Origin: SSSZ01 sp016790965
GTDB taxonomy: Bacteria; Pseudomonadota; Gammaproteobacteria; Burkholderiales; Rhodocyclaceae
Reading direction: 5' to 3'
DNA length: 64,000 nt
Assembly: GCA_016790965.1 (NCBI GenBank)
Contig: JAEUNZ010000026.1
Span: 1-64,000, forward strand
Shown: positions 47,218 through 60,167 of the stretch, piece by piece
Layout of the letters: each line of letters opens with the position of its first letter
Position numbering within the stretch: position 1 is the first letter of the stretch
Notes under the pieces: model-generated
Databases searched by the model: none
What the model was told of the DNA's origin: nothing
The model's input: the letters and a program-made list of their open reading frames with translations, nothing else
Made by a program: the position numbers and the translations under genes

Positions 47218-47813
47218 TGCGAATCAACCTTCTCCCTCACCGCGAGCTGGCACGCAAGGCGCGCCGGCAGCAGTTCTTCAGTCTTCTCGGGCTTACCGCG
47301 CTGCTGGGTGGTCTTGTGGTTTTCCTGGTCTATAGCGTCATTGCTGGCTATATCGGCAATCAGGAGGAGAAGAACGACTTCCTCAAAAAGGAAATCGCCG
47401 TCCTCGACAAGGAAATCGATCAGATCAAGCGCCTGAAGGAGCAGGTGGAGGCGCTCAAGAAACGCAAGGATGTCATCGAGAGCCTGCAGCGCGACCGGGG
47501 TGAGACAGTGCATCTTCTCAGCGAACTCGTCCGTCAGGTTCCGGAGGGGATCTACCTCAAATCGGTGAAGCAGAGCAATGACAAGGTGAGCATGAGCGGC
47601 TATGTTCAATCGAATGCCCGTGTTTCCACCTTGATGCGCAATCTGGAGGCTTCGCCTTGGTTGGAGCGTCCTGAGTTGCTCGAAATCAAGTCCGTGGTCG
47701 TCGATAAGCGGCCCTTGAACGAATTCAACATGAACGTCTATCTCACCCGAGCCAAGCCGGACGATGCCAGCAAGGCCGGAGCCAAGGGCGTTGGCGGAAA
47801 GGGTACGAAATGA
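47214..47813 (+). CDS. pilN: Type IV pilus biogenesis protein PilN
   Basis: 199 residues. Two adjacent ATG codons (47214, 47217) open the gene; the first overlaps the pilM stop. RINLLPHRE at the N-terminus is the PilM-binding motif, followed by a single membrane helix (about 24-47), a coiled coil of about 45 residues and a ferredoxin-like periplasmic domain. It pairs with PilO. Overlaps pilO by 4 bp. Confidence 0.94.
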   Translation: MMRINLLPHRELARKARRQQFFSLLGLTALLGGLVVFLVYSVIAGYIGNQEEKNDFLKKEIAVLDKEIDQIKRLKEQVEALKKRKDVIESLQRDRGETVHLLSELVRQVPEGIYLKSVKQSNDKVSMSGYVQSNARVSTLMRNLEASPWLERPELLEIKSVVVDKRPLNEFNMNVYLTRAKPDDASKAGAKGVGGKGTK

Positions 47814-48487
47814 ACGCCAAAGCCCCTTCCCTGGATAGCCTCAGAAAGCTTGACGTCAAGGCGCTGCTGGACGACTTCCGCAACCTCAACCCAAACGATC
47901 CGGGTTCTTGGCCGCGCGCTCCCAAGATCGCTCTTCTGATTGCCCTCTTCGTGGCCTTGTTGGGGGCGGGTTGGGCTCTGCTGTGGAACGATCAGTTGTC
48001 AACCCTCGATACCAAGCGACAGGAGGAGGAGCGCCTCAAGCAGGAATTCCTCGACAAGAAGCGGCAGGCGGTGAACCTGCCGCTCTATACCCAGCAGCTT
48101 GAGGAAATCGATCGCTCCTTCGGGGCCTTGCTCAAGCAATTGCCCAATCGCTCCGAAATCGACGCCCTGCTCATCGAGGTGAATCAGGCCGGTCTGGGGC
48201 GCGGACTCAAGTTCGAGCTCTTCAAGCCTGGAGCAGAGCAGATCAGGGGTTTCTACGCCGAACTTCCCATCACGGTGCGCATCACCGGCGGTTACCACGA
48301 CTTTGGCGCGTTTGCCGCCGATGTGGCCAAGCTGCCGCGCATCGTCACCCTGAACAACATCTCGGTAGGTAGTGCCGGAGGTGGTCTGGTTCTCGACGCG
48401 GTCACCAAGACCTTCCGTTATCTGGACGAGTCCGAAATTGCCGCCCAGAAAAAGAAGGAAAAAGATGCGAAGGGAGGCAAGAAGTGA
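47810..48487 (+). CDS. pilO: Type IV pilus biogenesis protein PilO
   Basis: 225 residues. Cytoplasmic N-terminus, membrane helix at about 42-62, coiled coil (DTKRQEEERLKQEFLDKK and following), then a ferredoxin-like domain. The Lys/Glu-rich C-terminus runs into pilP with a 4-bp overlap. It forms the alignment subcomplex with PilN and PilP. Confidence 0.93.
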   Translation: MNAKAPSLDSLRKLDVKALLDDFRNLNPNDPGSWPRAPKIALLIALFVALLGAGWALLWNDQLSTLDTKRQEEERLKQEFLDKKRQAVNLPLYTQQLEEIDRSFGALLKQLPNRSEIDALLIEVNQAGLGRGLKFELFKPGAEQIRGFYAELPITVRITGGYHDFGAFAADVAKLPRIVTLNNISVGSAGGGLVLDAVTKTFRYLDESEIAAQKKKEKDAKGGKK

Positions 48488-49023
48488 AGCGTCTGATGAT
48501 TGCCTTCTGCAGCTTGGTCTTGGCGGCGTGTTCAGGGGACCATGAAGATCTGCGTCAATGGATGCAGGAAAACACCAGGGACATGAAGCCCAACATCCCG
48601 AAACTTCCCAGCGTCCAACCCTATGAACCCGTTCCCTATGAGGTCGCAGATATTCTCGATCCCTTCAAGGCGGCCAAGATCGAACCCGATTCAAAGCGGG
48701 GCAAAGGGGTGACGAAAGGGGGCTTGCAGCCTGATTTCGAGGCTCGCGAAGTGCGTAACAGCATCCTCGAGAAATACCCGCTGGAGTCGCAGCGGATGAT
48801 CGGATATCTCAACGTCAATCGACAGCATATCGCTGTCATCCAGGTGGACCAGGCGGTCAAGCAAGTGAAGATCGGTGACTACATCGGCCTCGATTTCGGC
48901 GTGGTCACCAACATCACCGAGAAGGAACTCACTTTGCGCGAACTGATTCAGGATGCTGCGGGCGACTGGAGCGAACGGACCAGCTCTCTGTACCTGCAAG
49001 GCAAGGAGGCAAGCAAGAAATGA
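48484..49023 (+). CDS. pilP: Type IV pilus lipoprotein PilP
   Basis: 179 residues. Lipobox LVLAACSGDHE (Cys16). A disordered linker with PYEPVPYEVADILDPF, then the HR/beta-sandwich domain (YPLESQRMIGYLN, VKIGDYIG). It links PilNO to the secretin PilQ. Overlaps pilQ by 4 bp. Confidence 0.93.
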   Translation: MKRLMIAFCSLVLAACSGDHEDLRQWMQENTRDMKPNIPKLPSVQPYEPVPYEVADILDPFKAAKIEPDSKRGKGVTKGGLQPDFEAREVRNSILEKYPLESQRMIGYLNVNRQHIAVIQVDQAVKQVKIGDYIGLDFGVVTNITEKELTLRELIQDAAGDWSERTSSLYLQGKEASKK

Positions 49024-51125
49024 AATTCAAGAACTGGTTTTCGGCCCTCGCCGCCGTGTTTTGCCTTGCCGCGGCAGGAAGCGCGGGTGCCCAGCAGAAC
49101 AGCATCGAAGCCCTTAACGTCGCCCAGCAGGGCGGGGATGTTATCGTCAAGATTGACCTCAAAGAGCCCCTGAGCGCTCCTCCGGCGGGGTTCAGCGTCG
49201 CCAACCCGGCGCGGGTTGCCTTTGACTTTCCATCCACCGCAAATGGCCTGGGGCGCAATACCCAGTCGGTCAATGAGGGCGATCTTAAGAGTCTCAATGT
49301 GGTCCAGGCTGGTGAACGCACCCGGCTGGTACTCAATCTGGTCCGCAACATGAATTACTCGGCCCGGGTCGAAGGAAAATCTCTGCTGGTCACCCTCTCC
49401 CCAGTGACACGGGTGGTGGATTCCAGCGGTCAGAAGTCCACCCGTTTCGCCGAGGAAAGTCTGGTAGGCACTCGCCACGCCATCCGCGACATCACCTTCC
49501 GTCGCGGCAAGGACGGAGAGGGGCGCATCGTCGTCGATCTGAGCGACGTTGGTACCGGTATCGATATTCGCCAGCAAGGGTCCACTCTGGTCGTCGATTT
49601 TCTGAAGACCAACCTCCCCGACCATCTGCGCCGTAAGCTCGATGTCACAGACTTTGCCACCCCGGTGACCGGTGTGGTGACCGAGCCCAAGCAGGACAAT
49701 GTGCGCATGACCATCACGCCCAAGGGCCTGTGGGAGCACAACGCCTACCAGACCGAAAACCAGTTCATCGTCGAGGTCAAGCAAATCATCGAAAACCCGA
49801 ATAAGCTGGTGCAGGGAACGAAGATTGGCTACCAGGGACCACGAGTCAGCATCAATTACCAGAACGGTGACGTTCGGGCACTTCTCCGTCTGATGGCTGA
49901 GGAGCTGGGCTTGAACGCTGTTATCAGCGAAACGGTGACCGGGACGACGACTCTGGTGCTCAAGGATGTCCCCGCCGATCAGGTGGTGGACATCATCTTC
50001 CAGCAGAAGGGGCTGGATATGCGCAAGAACGGGAACGTGATTCTCATCGCTCCCCGCGACGAAATCGCCACCCGCGAGAAGCTCGAGTACGAAGCGCGGC
50101 AACAAATCGGCGACCTGGAGCCGCTCCGTACCGAGATATTCCAGATTAACTATCACAAGGCGGAGACCATCTTCGCCGCCCTCAAGGATAAGTCCCAGAC
50201 CCTCCTCTCAAAGCGTGGACAGGTGGTCATGGATTCTCGCTCCAACAAACTCTTCATTACCGACATCCCGTCGCGGCTCGACGACATCCGACGCATGCTT
50301 GGGGAGATCGACATTCCATCACGCCAGGTGCTGATCGAGGCGCGTATCGTCGAGGCATCCGATGCGTTTTCCAAGAACATTGGTGTACGGCTCGGGGCCT
50401 TCACTCCTTCCACGGGCCGTGGGGCGGATGGTCGAAGCAACAATATTGCGATCGGTGGTGGTAACGCTCAAACCACCTCGCAGGCCGTGGGTATCACCAG
50501 CGGGACGCCGACCTTCCTTGGTCAACAAATGGTCAACCTTCCCGCCACGCCCCGCTCGGGCGCAGCTGGTGCCTTGTCGTTCATCCTGTATGACAAGAAT
50601 CGTACACGCTTCCTCGATCTCGAAATATCTGCGTTGGAGGCCGATGGCCGTGGCAAGGTGATCTCCAGCCCGCGCGTGATGACTGCAAATCAGGTTGAGG
50701 CGCTGATCGAGCAGGGGGTCGAAATCCCCTATCAGCAAGCGACGAGTTCCGGGGCAACGAGCGTGTCGTTCAAGAAGGCGAATCTGGCCCTGAAGGTTAA
50801 GCCCCAGATTACGCCAGACGGGAAAATCACGCTCACTCTAGACGTCAACAAAGATACCCCATCTACCTTGACAACCCAGGGTGCCGGTGTCGCCATCGAC
50901 ACCAAGCATGTCAAGACTGAAGTTCTGGTAGAAAATGGCGGAACGGTAGTAATCGGGGGAATTTTTACCCAGAATCTCAAGAGCACCACCAACAAGATTC
51001 CCGTCTTCGGCGATCTTCCCTACTTGGGTTGGCTGTTCAAGAACAACGAGACTGTCGACGACAAGACCGAACTGCTGGTCTTTATCACGCCTCGGATCGT
51101 CAGCGAGAATCTCAACCTGAACTGA
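49020..51125 (+). CDS. pilQ: Type IV pilus secretin PilQ
   Basis: 701 residues. Signal peptide (1-24, AGAQQ). Two AMIN domains bind peptidoglycan (about 28-125 and 145-240), then the N0 (STN-like) domain with ISINYQNGDVRALLRLMAEE near 280, N1 domain near 370, and the secretin core with VLIEARIVEASDAFSKNIG, VPYQ-type IPYQQATSSG and the closing VVIGGIFTQ...FGDLPYLGWLFKN signature. It forms the outer-membrane pore for the pilus. Ends in a strong terminator. Confidence 0.95.
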   Translation: MKFKNWFSALAAVFCLAAAGSAGAQQNSIEALNVAQQGGDVIVKIDLKEPLSAPPAGFSVANPARVAFDFPSTANGLGRNTQSVNEGDLKSLNVVQAGERTRLVLNLVRNMNYSARVEGKSLLVTLSPVTRVVDSSGQKSTRFAEESLVGTRHAIRDITFRRGKDGEGRIVVDLSDVGTGIDIRQQGSTLVVDFLKTNLPDHLRRKLDVTDFATPVTGVVTEPKQDNVRMTITPKGLWEHNAYQTENQFIVEVKQIIENPNKLVQGTKIGYQGPRVSINYQNGDVRALLRLMAEELGLNAVISETVTGTTTLVLKDVPADQVVDIIFQQKGLDMRKNGNVILIAPRDEIATREKLEYEARQQIGDLEPLRTEIFQINYHKAETIFAALKDKSQTLLSKRGQVVMDSRSNKLFITDIPSRLDDIRRMLGEIDIPSRQVLIEARIVEASDAFSKNIGVRLGAFTPSTGRGADGRSNNIAIGGGNAQTTSQAVGITSGTPTFLGQQMVNLPATPRSGAAGALSFILYDKNRTRFLDLEISALEADGRGKVISSPRVMTANQVEALIEQGVEIPYQQATSSGATSVSFKKANLALKVKPQITPDGKITLTLDVNKDTPSTLTTQGAGVAIDTKHVKTEVLVENGGTVVIGGIFTQNLKSTTNKIPVFGDLPYLGWLFKNNETVDDKTELLVFITPRIVSENLNLN

Positions 51126-51145
51126 ACGGGGCGACGCTCTTGTAG

Positions 51146-51169
51146 GGGCCGGCACTTGCCGGCCCTTTT
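51146..51169 (+). terminator. Rho-independent terminator after pilQ
   Basis: GGGCCGGC, ACTT loop, GCCGGCCC and TTTT, 20 bp past the pilQ stop. Confidence 0.8.
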
Positions 51170-51218
51170 CGCTGGGGCGACTCGATCAGGTAAAATCCGG
51201 GGGGTGAATTCGGGCGCC

Positions 51219-51734
51219 ATGAATATCTACCTCGTTGGGCTGATGGGAGCTGGAAAGACTACGGTCGGACGGCAGTTGGCCCGGCGCCTTGGCCGCCGCT
51301 TCATGGATTCCGACCACGAAATCGAGACGCGCACCGGTGTGAGTGTTCCGACCATCTTCGAAATCGAAGGGGAGGACGGCTTCCGCAGGCGGGAAGCCCA
51401 GACCATCAAGGATCTGACGGCCGAGTCAGGAATCGTCCTGGCCACCGGCGGCGGGGTTGTACTCGACCCGGAAAATCGCTCGGCGCTCCACGACACAGGT
51501 TGGGTCGTCTATCTCGACGTGCCGCCGGACCTCCTCCACGAACGCACCCGCAACGACCGCAATCGGCCCCTCCTGCGCGTCGAGGACCCCCTGGCTCGTC
51601 TGCGGGACCTCTACGCCCAGCGCGACCCGCTCTACCGTGAAACGGCCCATTGCATCGCCGAAGGGGCGCGGATGCCGGCTTCTACCATGGTTAACCACTT
51701 GTTGCGCGAGTACCTCAGAACATGCGAACCCTGA
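51219..51734 (+). CDS. aroK: Shikimate kinase
   Basis: 171 residues from ATG at 51219, which places the P-loop GLMGAGKTT at residue 7, the usual position; an upstream in-frame start at 51156 was rejected because it runs back into the terminator region. Shikimate-binding DSDHEIETRTG, GEDGFRRREA and LATGGGVVLDPENR are all present. It phosphorylates shikimate. The stop overlaps the aroB start by 13 bp. Confidence 0.94.
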   Translation: MNIYLVGLMGAGKTTVGRQLARRLGRRFMDSDHEIETRTGVSVPTIFEIEGEDGFRRREAQTIKDLTAESGIVLATGGGVVLDPENRSALHDTGWVVYLDVPPDLLHERTRNDRNRPLLRVEDPLARLRDLYAQRDPLYRETAHCIAEGARMPASTMVNHLLREYLRTCEP

Positions 51735-52813
51735 CCGTTGCCCTGGGCGACCGCTCCTATCCCATCCACATTGGTCCCGGTCTGCTGGAGCGTGGTGATC
51801 TCCTCGCGCCCTGCTTCCGCCACAAGAAGGCGGTGATCGTCACAAACACCACGGTGGGACCTCTCTATCTGGGCCGTCTCCAGCGCAGCCTTGCCGCTGT
51901 CGGCGTCGCTGCGGCGGCGGTGGTGCTCCCCGACGGGGAGCAATACAAAGACTGGCACAACCTCAACCGCATCTTTGACGCGCTCCTGGGTTCCCATTGC
52001 GAGCGAAGCACGACTCTAGTCGCGTTGGGCGGAGGGGTGATCGGCGACATGGGGGGGTTTGCCGCGGCATGCTACCAGCGCGGCATACCTTTTATCCAGG
52101 TACCGACGACGCTGCTATCCCAGGTCGATTCTTCCGTTGGAGGAAAAACGGCGATCAATCATCCCCTGGGAAAGAACATGATCGGCGCCTTCTACCAGCC
52201 ACGCCTTGTACTGGCCGACATTGCCACCCTCGATACGCTGCCCGACCGTGAACTCAGTGCTGGCCTTGCCGAAGTCATCAAGTATGGCTTGATCAGGGAT
52301 TTACCCTTTCTCGAATGGCTGGAGGCCAATATCGAGCGCCTACTCGCCCGTGAAGCGGAAGCGCTGATGTTTGCGGTCGAGCGTTCCTGTGCCAACAAGG
52401 CCGAAGTAGTCGCCGCAGACGAGAGGGAAAGTGGTGAGCGCGCGCTGCTCAACCTTGGCCACACCTTCGGCCACGCCATCGAGGCTGGCATGGGCTACGG
52501 CGCCTGGTTGCACGGCGAGGCGGTGGCGGTGGGGACGATGATGGCCGTCGAACTGTCCCGCGACCTGGGTTGGCTCAAGCCGGAGGATGTTGCCCGTTGT
52601 GAGAGGCTGTTCCAACGCGCCGCCTTACCGGTCAGCGGCCCCGCCCTTGGAACCGGGCGCTATCTGGAGCTTATGCAGCACGACAAGAAGGTCCAGGACG
52701 GAATTCTGCGTCTGGTCATGTTGCAGTCCGTCGGCCGGGCTGTCGTGTTCGGCGACGCCAAGACCCAGCAAATCGAAGCGGTGATTGCCCGCCGCTGCCC
52801 CAAAAAGGGGTGA
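51722..52813 (+). CDS. aroB: 3-dehydroquinate synthase
   Basis: 363 residues. NAD-binding region PDGEQYKDW, VALGGGVIGDMGGFAAACYQRG and PTTLLSQVDSSVGGKTAINH, plus metal ligands in the RALLNLGHTFGHAIEAGMGYG segment with GYGAWLHGEAVA. Usual length. It follows aroK in the conserved pilQ-aroK-aroB order. It makes 3-dehydroquinate in aromatic amino-acid synthesis. Confidence 0.95.
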   Translation: MRTLTVALGDRSYPIHIGPGLLERGDLLAPCFRHKKAVIVTNTTVGPLYLGRLQRSLAAVGVAAAAVVLPDGEQYKDWHNLNRIFDALLGSHCERSTTLVALGGGVIGDMGGFAAACYQRGIPFIQVPTTLLSQVDSSVGGKTAINHPLGKNMIGAFYQPRLVLADIATLDTLPDRELSAGLAEVIKYGLIRDLPFLEWLEANIERLLAREAEALMFAVERSCANKAEVVAADERESGERALLNLGHTFGHAIEAGMGYGAWLHGEAVAVGTMMAVELSRDLGWLKPEDVARCERLFQRAALPVSGPALGTGRYLELMQHDKKVQDGILRLVMLQSVGRAVVFGDAKTQQIEAVIARRCPKKG

Positions 52814-52853
52814 GACGACCCATCCCGGTGCGCCGCCGGGGCCGCGCAGAATC

Positions 52854-52882
52854 TTGAATTGACAGGGGTTTCCGGATAGAAT
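52854..52882 (+). promoter_or_regulatory. Promoter of gltB
   Basis: TTGAAT, a 17-base spacer and TAGAAT (five of six to the -10 consensus) lie in the 161-bp gap between aroB and gltB. Transcription would start near 52889 and meet a terminator hairpin 20 bases later. Confidence 0.5.
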
Positions 52883-52907
52883 CCTAGGTCGCACCAAACC
52901 ATCGTAC

Positions 52908-52932
52908 AAGCCGGCGCCCCACCGGCTTTTTT
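52908..52932 (+). terminator. Terminator hairpin between aroB and gltB (possible gltB attenuator)
   Basis: AAGCCGG, a 7-base loop, CCGGCTT and TTTT. It could end aroB transcription, but the promoter-like pair upstream places it in the gltB leader, so attenuation is also possible. Confidence 0.7.
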
Positions 52933-52974
52933 CACCTTTGGCGCTACGCCACGTCTATTGAAGGAACGCGAGTG

Positions 52975-57599
<4,625 letters not shown>

Positions 57600-57612
<13 letters not shown>

Positions 57613-57798
57613 AACAGACCTTCCCCCATTTCCCCGGAGGGTGCGCACTGCATTGCGCACCCGCTCCGGCGGAGCGGAGCGCTGCTCCGCTGTTTTCCGC
57701 CTCCGCCCCGCGGGAGGGGGCAATTTCGGTGCCGCCGCTGGCGCGGCTCTCATGTATTGACTTGCTGCCTCCTTGGGGCGGCCCTGCGGAGGCCGCAT
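57600..57798. repeat. Insert of hairpin repeats between gltB and gltD, flanked by 11-bp direct repeats
   Basis: GGAGGCCGCAT occurs at 57600-57610 (over the gltB stop) and again at 57788-57798 (just before the gltD start). Between them lie GGGTGCGCA/TGCGCACCC (57639-57662) and GCGGAGC/GCTCCGC (57674-57690), both perfect hairpins, and a GC-rich tail. An ORF over this stretch looks like hairpin translation and was not annotated. Confidence 0.6.
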
Positions 57799-57799
57799 A

Positions 57800-59269
57800 A
57801 TGGGCAAGCCGACCGGATTCATGGAGTTCGAGCGCCTGGAAGAGGCGTACGAGCCGGTTGAACAGCGCCTGACGCACTACAAGGAGTTCGTCCAGACCCT
57901 GTCGGACGATCAGGCCAAGACCCAGGGTGCCCGCTGCATGGACTGCGGCATCCCGTTCTGCAACAGCGGCTGTCCGGTGAACAACATCATTCCCGACTGG
58001 AATGACCTCGTTTACAAAGGCAACTGGAAGCAGGCCCTGGACGTGCTGCACTCCACCAACAACTTCCCCGACTTTACTGGCCGCATCTGCCCGGCCCCCT
58101 GCGAGGCCGCCTGTACCCTGGGCATCAATGCCGCGCCGGTAGGCATCAAATCCATCGAGCACTTCATCATCGACAAGGGCTGGGAAATGGGCTGGGTGGT
58201 GCCGCAACCGGCCGCCAGCAAGACCGGGAAGAAGGTTGCCGTCGTCGGTTCCGGTCCCGCCGGCCTCGCCGCAGCCCAACAATTGGCCCGCGTCGGCCAC
58301 GATGTGACGGTATTCGAAAAATCCAGCCGTATCGGTGGTCTGCTCGCCTTTGGCATTCCCGACTTCAAACTCAACAAGTCCGTAGTCGACCGTCGCGTTG
58401 CCCAGATGGAAGCCGAAGGCGTGGTCTTCAAGACCAAGGCGATCGTTGGCGACAAGGCCGTCCCGGCCGGCATCAACAACGATGCAACCGAAGTCCTTAC
58501 CGCCGACCAATTGAAGAAGGATTTTGACGCTGTGATCCTCGCTGCCGGGTCGGAAGTGCCGCGCGATCTGCCGGTACCGGGCCGCGAATTCAAGGGCATC
58601 CACGCCGCCCTGGAATTCCTGATTCCGCAGAACAAGGAAATCCAGCAGGGCATCAAGAACCCAATCAATGTCAAGGGCAAGCACGTCGTCGTCATCGGCG
58701 GTGGCGATACCGGCTCCGACTGCGTCGGTACCAGCTACCGTCAGGGCGCCGCTTCTGTCACCCAGTTCGAGCTCATGCCCATGCCGCCGGAAGAGGAAGA
58801 CAAGCCCCTGGTTTGGCCCTACTGGCCGCTCAAGCTGCGCACCTCCTCTTCCCACAAGGAAGGCGAGACCATCCGCGAGTTTGCGGTCGCTACCAAGGCC
58901 TTCATCGACGACGGCAACGGTAACGTCAAGGCCCTCAAGGCCGTGCGCGTCGAGTGGGTTGGCGGCAAGATGACCGAGGTTGCCGGTTCCGAGTTCGAGC
59001 TCCCGTGCGATGCGGCCTTCCTGGCCATGGGTTTCACCAACCCGGTTGGGAGCCTGCTTGATGCCTTCGGCGTTGCGAGGGATACCCGCAACAACGCCAA
59101 GGCCACCACCGACGGCGCGGGCTGCTACAAGACCAACGTCGAGGGCATCTATGCCGCTGGCGACGTGCGTCGTGGCCAGTCCTTGGTCGTTTGGGCGATC
59201 CGCGAGGGGCGCCAGGCTGCCCGTGAGGTGGATGCCTTCCTGATGGGAAGCACGGCGCTGCCGCGCTGA
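57800..59269 (+). CDS. gltD: Glutamate synthase small subunit (beta)
   Basis: 489 residues from ATG at 57800. Two N-terminal Cys clusters (CMDCGIPFCNSGCPVNN and CPAPCEAACTLGIN) bind 4Fe-4S centres. FAD motif VVGSGPAGLAAAQQL near 155, NADPH motif VVIGGGDTGSDC near 300, and the closing GCYKTNVEGIYAAGDVRRGQSLVVWAI. It passes electrons from NADPH to GltB. Start follows the direct-repeat insert, which replaces the usual short gltBD spacing. Confidence 0.95.
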   Translation: MGKPTGFMEFERLEEAYEPVEQRLTHYKEFVQTLSDDQAKTQGARCMDCGIPFCNSGCPVNNIIPDWNDLVYKGNWKQALDVLHSTNNFPDFTGRICPAPCEAACTLGINAAPVGIKSIEHFIIDKGWEMGWVVPQPAASKTGKKVAVVGSGPAGLAAAQQLARVGHDVTVFEKSSRIGGLLAFGIPDFKLNKSVVDRRVAQMEAEGVVFKTKAIVGDKAVPAGINNDATEVLTADQLKKDFDAVILAAGSEVPRDLPVPGREFKGIHAALEFLIPQNKEIQQGIKNPINVKGKHVVVIGGGDTGSDCVGTSYRQGAASVTQFELMPMPPEEEDKPLVWPYWPLKLRTSSSHKEGETIREFAVATKAFIDDGNGNVKALKAVRVEWVGGKMTEVAGSEFELPCDAAFLAMGFTNPVGSLLDAFGVARDTRNNAKATTDGAGCYKTNVEGIYAAGDVRRGQSLVVWAIREGRQAAREVDAFLMGSTALPR

Positions 59270-59287
59270 TTCCGCTTCGGCTTGCTG

Positions 59288-59326
59288 AATCCCCGCCGGC
59301 CCCTGGCCCGTGGGGGTTTGTTTTTT
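59288..59326 (+). terminator. Rho-independent terminator after gltD
   Basis: AATCCCC paired with GGGGGTTT around a GC-rich loop, followed by TTGTTTTTT. Confidence 0.65.
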
Positions 59327-59380
59327 CGACTTGGCTGCCCAATCGTGTGAAAATGCCAGAAAATCACGGGGGGAGACGAG

Positions 59381-60121
59381 ATGACCGGGGAATTGCAGGC
59401 TGCCATGCTGGTGACACCGCCTTCCGGGGCGCTGGATGGGCATATGGCTCTGATTTTCGCCATCATGTTGGTGGCGGGGGTGTTGGGGGGTATCGCCAAC
59501 GGTTTCCTGGCCGATCGCCAGGGCGGCTTCGGGCGCCGGGACTGGGCCAAATACGCTGTTCTTGGCGTGGTAGCGGCGCTGACCGTGCCCCTCTTTCTCA
59601 ATATGATTTCCAGCACCCTGCTCGAAGGTGCCCGTACCAAGCCCCTGGATCTCTATGTTTTCGCGGGGTTCTGCCTGTTGTACGTGGTTGCCTCCCGGCG
59701 CCTGGTGGAGAACGTGGTCCTGAAGCTCAAAGGCCAACTAGAACAGATGAAGCGCGAAGTGGGTGACTTGCGCCAGCAGAATCAGGAAATCCAGGAACTG
59801 GCCGCGGTGCGCGAGGACAAGGCTCCCGAGCCGCGCATCGAGGTCAAGCCTGAACCCAAGGAGGCGCTCACCTACAACGACGTCGAAATTCTGCGCGCCC
59901 TGGCCGAAGAGAGTTTCGTCTATGGCAACCTCGCCGCGGTCTGCGATCGCACCGGGCTGGGGCGTGACTTCGTCAGCCAGCGCCTGACCCTGATGAAGTC
60001 CCTGGGCGTGATCGAAACCCGCATCAACGACAAAAACGTCCTGCACTGGTTCGTCTCGCCTCGCGGCAAACAGGTGCTGAGCGACATCCTCGCCGGCCAG
60101 GAAGAAAAGAAAATCGCCTGA
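59381..60121 (+). CDS. Membrane protein with coiled coil and winged-helix C-terminus
   Basis: 246 residues. Three membrane helices (about 20-45, 58-78 and 90-108), then a coiled coil (QLEQMKREVGDLRQQNQEIQEL), an acidic/proline linker (KAPEPRIEVKPEPKEA), and a winged-helix-like domain (VEILRALAEESFVYGNLAAV and following, with LHWFVSPRGKQVLSDIL as wing). The layout recalls YEATS-associated helix-containing proteins, which sit beside prokaryotic YEATS-domain genes, but no YEATS gene is nearby, so I give this only as a lead. Possibly a membrane-bound regulator. Flanked by two terminators, so a single-gene unit. Confidence 0.7.
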   Translation: MTGELQAAMLVTPPSGALDGHMALIFAIMLVAGVLGGIANGFLADRQGGFGRRDWAKYAVLGVVAALTVPLFLNMISSTLLEGARTKPLDLYVFAGFCLLYVVASRRLVENVVLKLKGQLEQMKREVGDLRQQNQEIQELAAVREDKAPEPRIEVKPEPKEALTYNDVEILRALAEESFVYGNLAAVCDRTGLGRDFVSQRLTLMKSLGVIETRINDKNVLHWFVSPRGKQVLSDILAGQEEKKIA

Positions 60122-60128
60122 AACCTTC

Positions 60129-60151
60129 GCCGGATGCGCTCCGGCTTTTTT
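60129..60151 (+). terminator. Rho-independent terminator before glmU
   Basis: GCCGGA, TGCGC loop, TCCGGC and six T. Confidence 0.8.
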
Positions 60152-60167
60152 ATATTGTCAAACCCCC

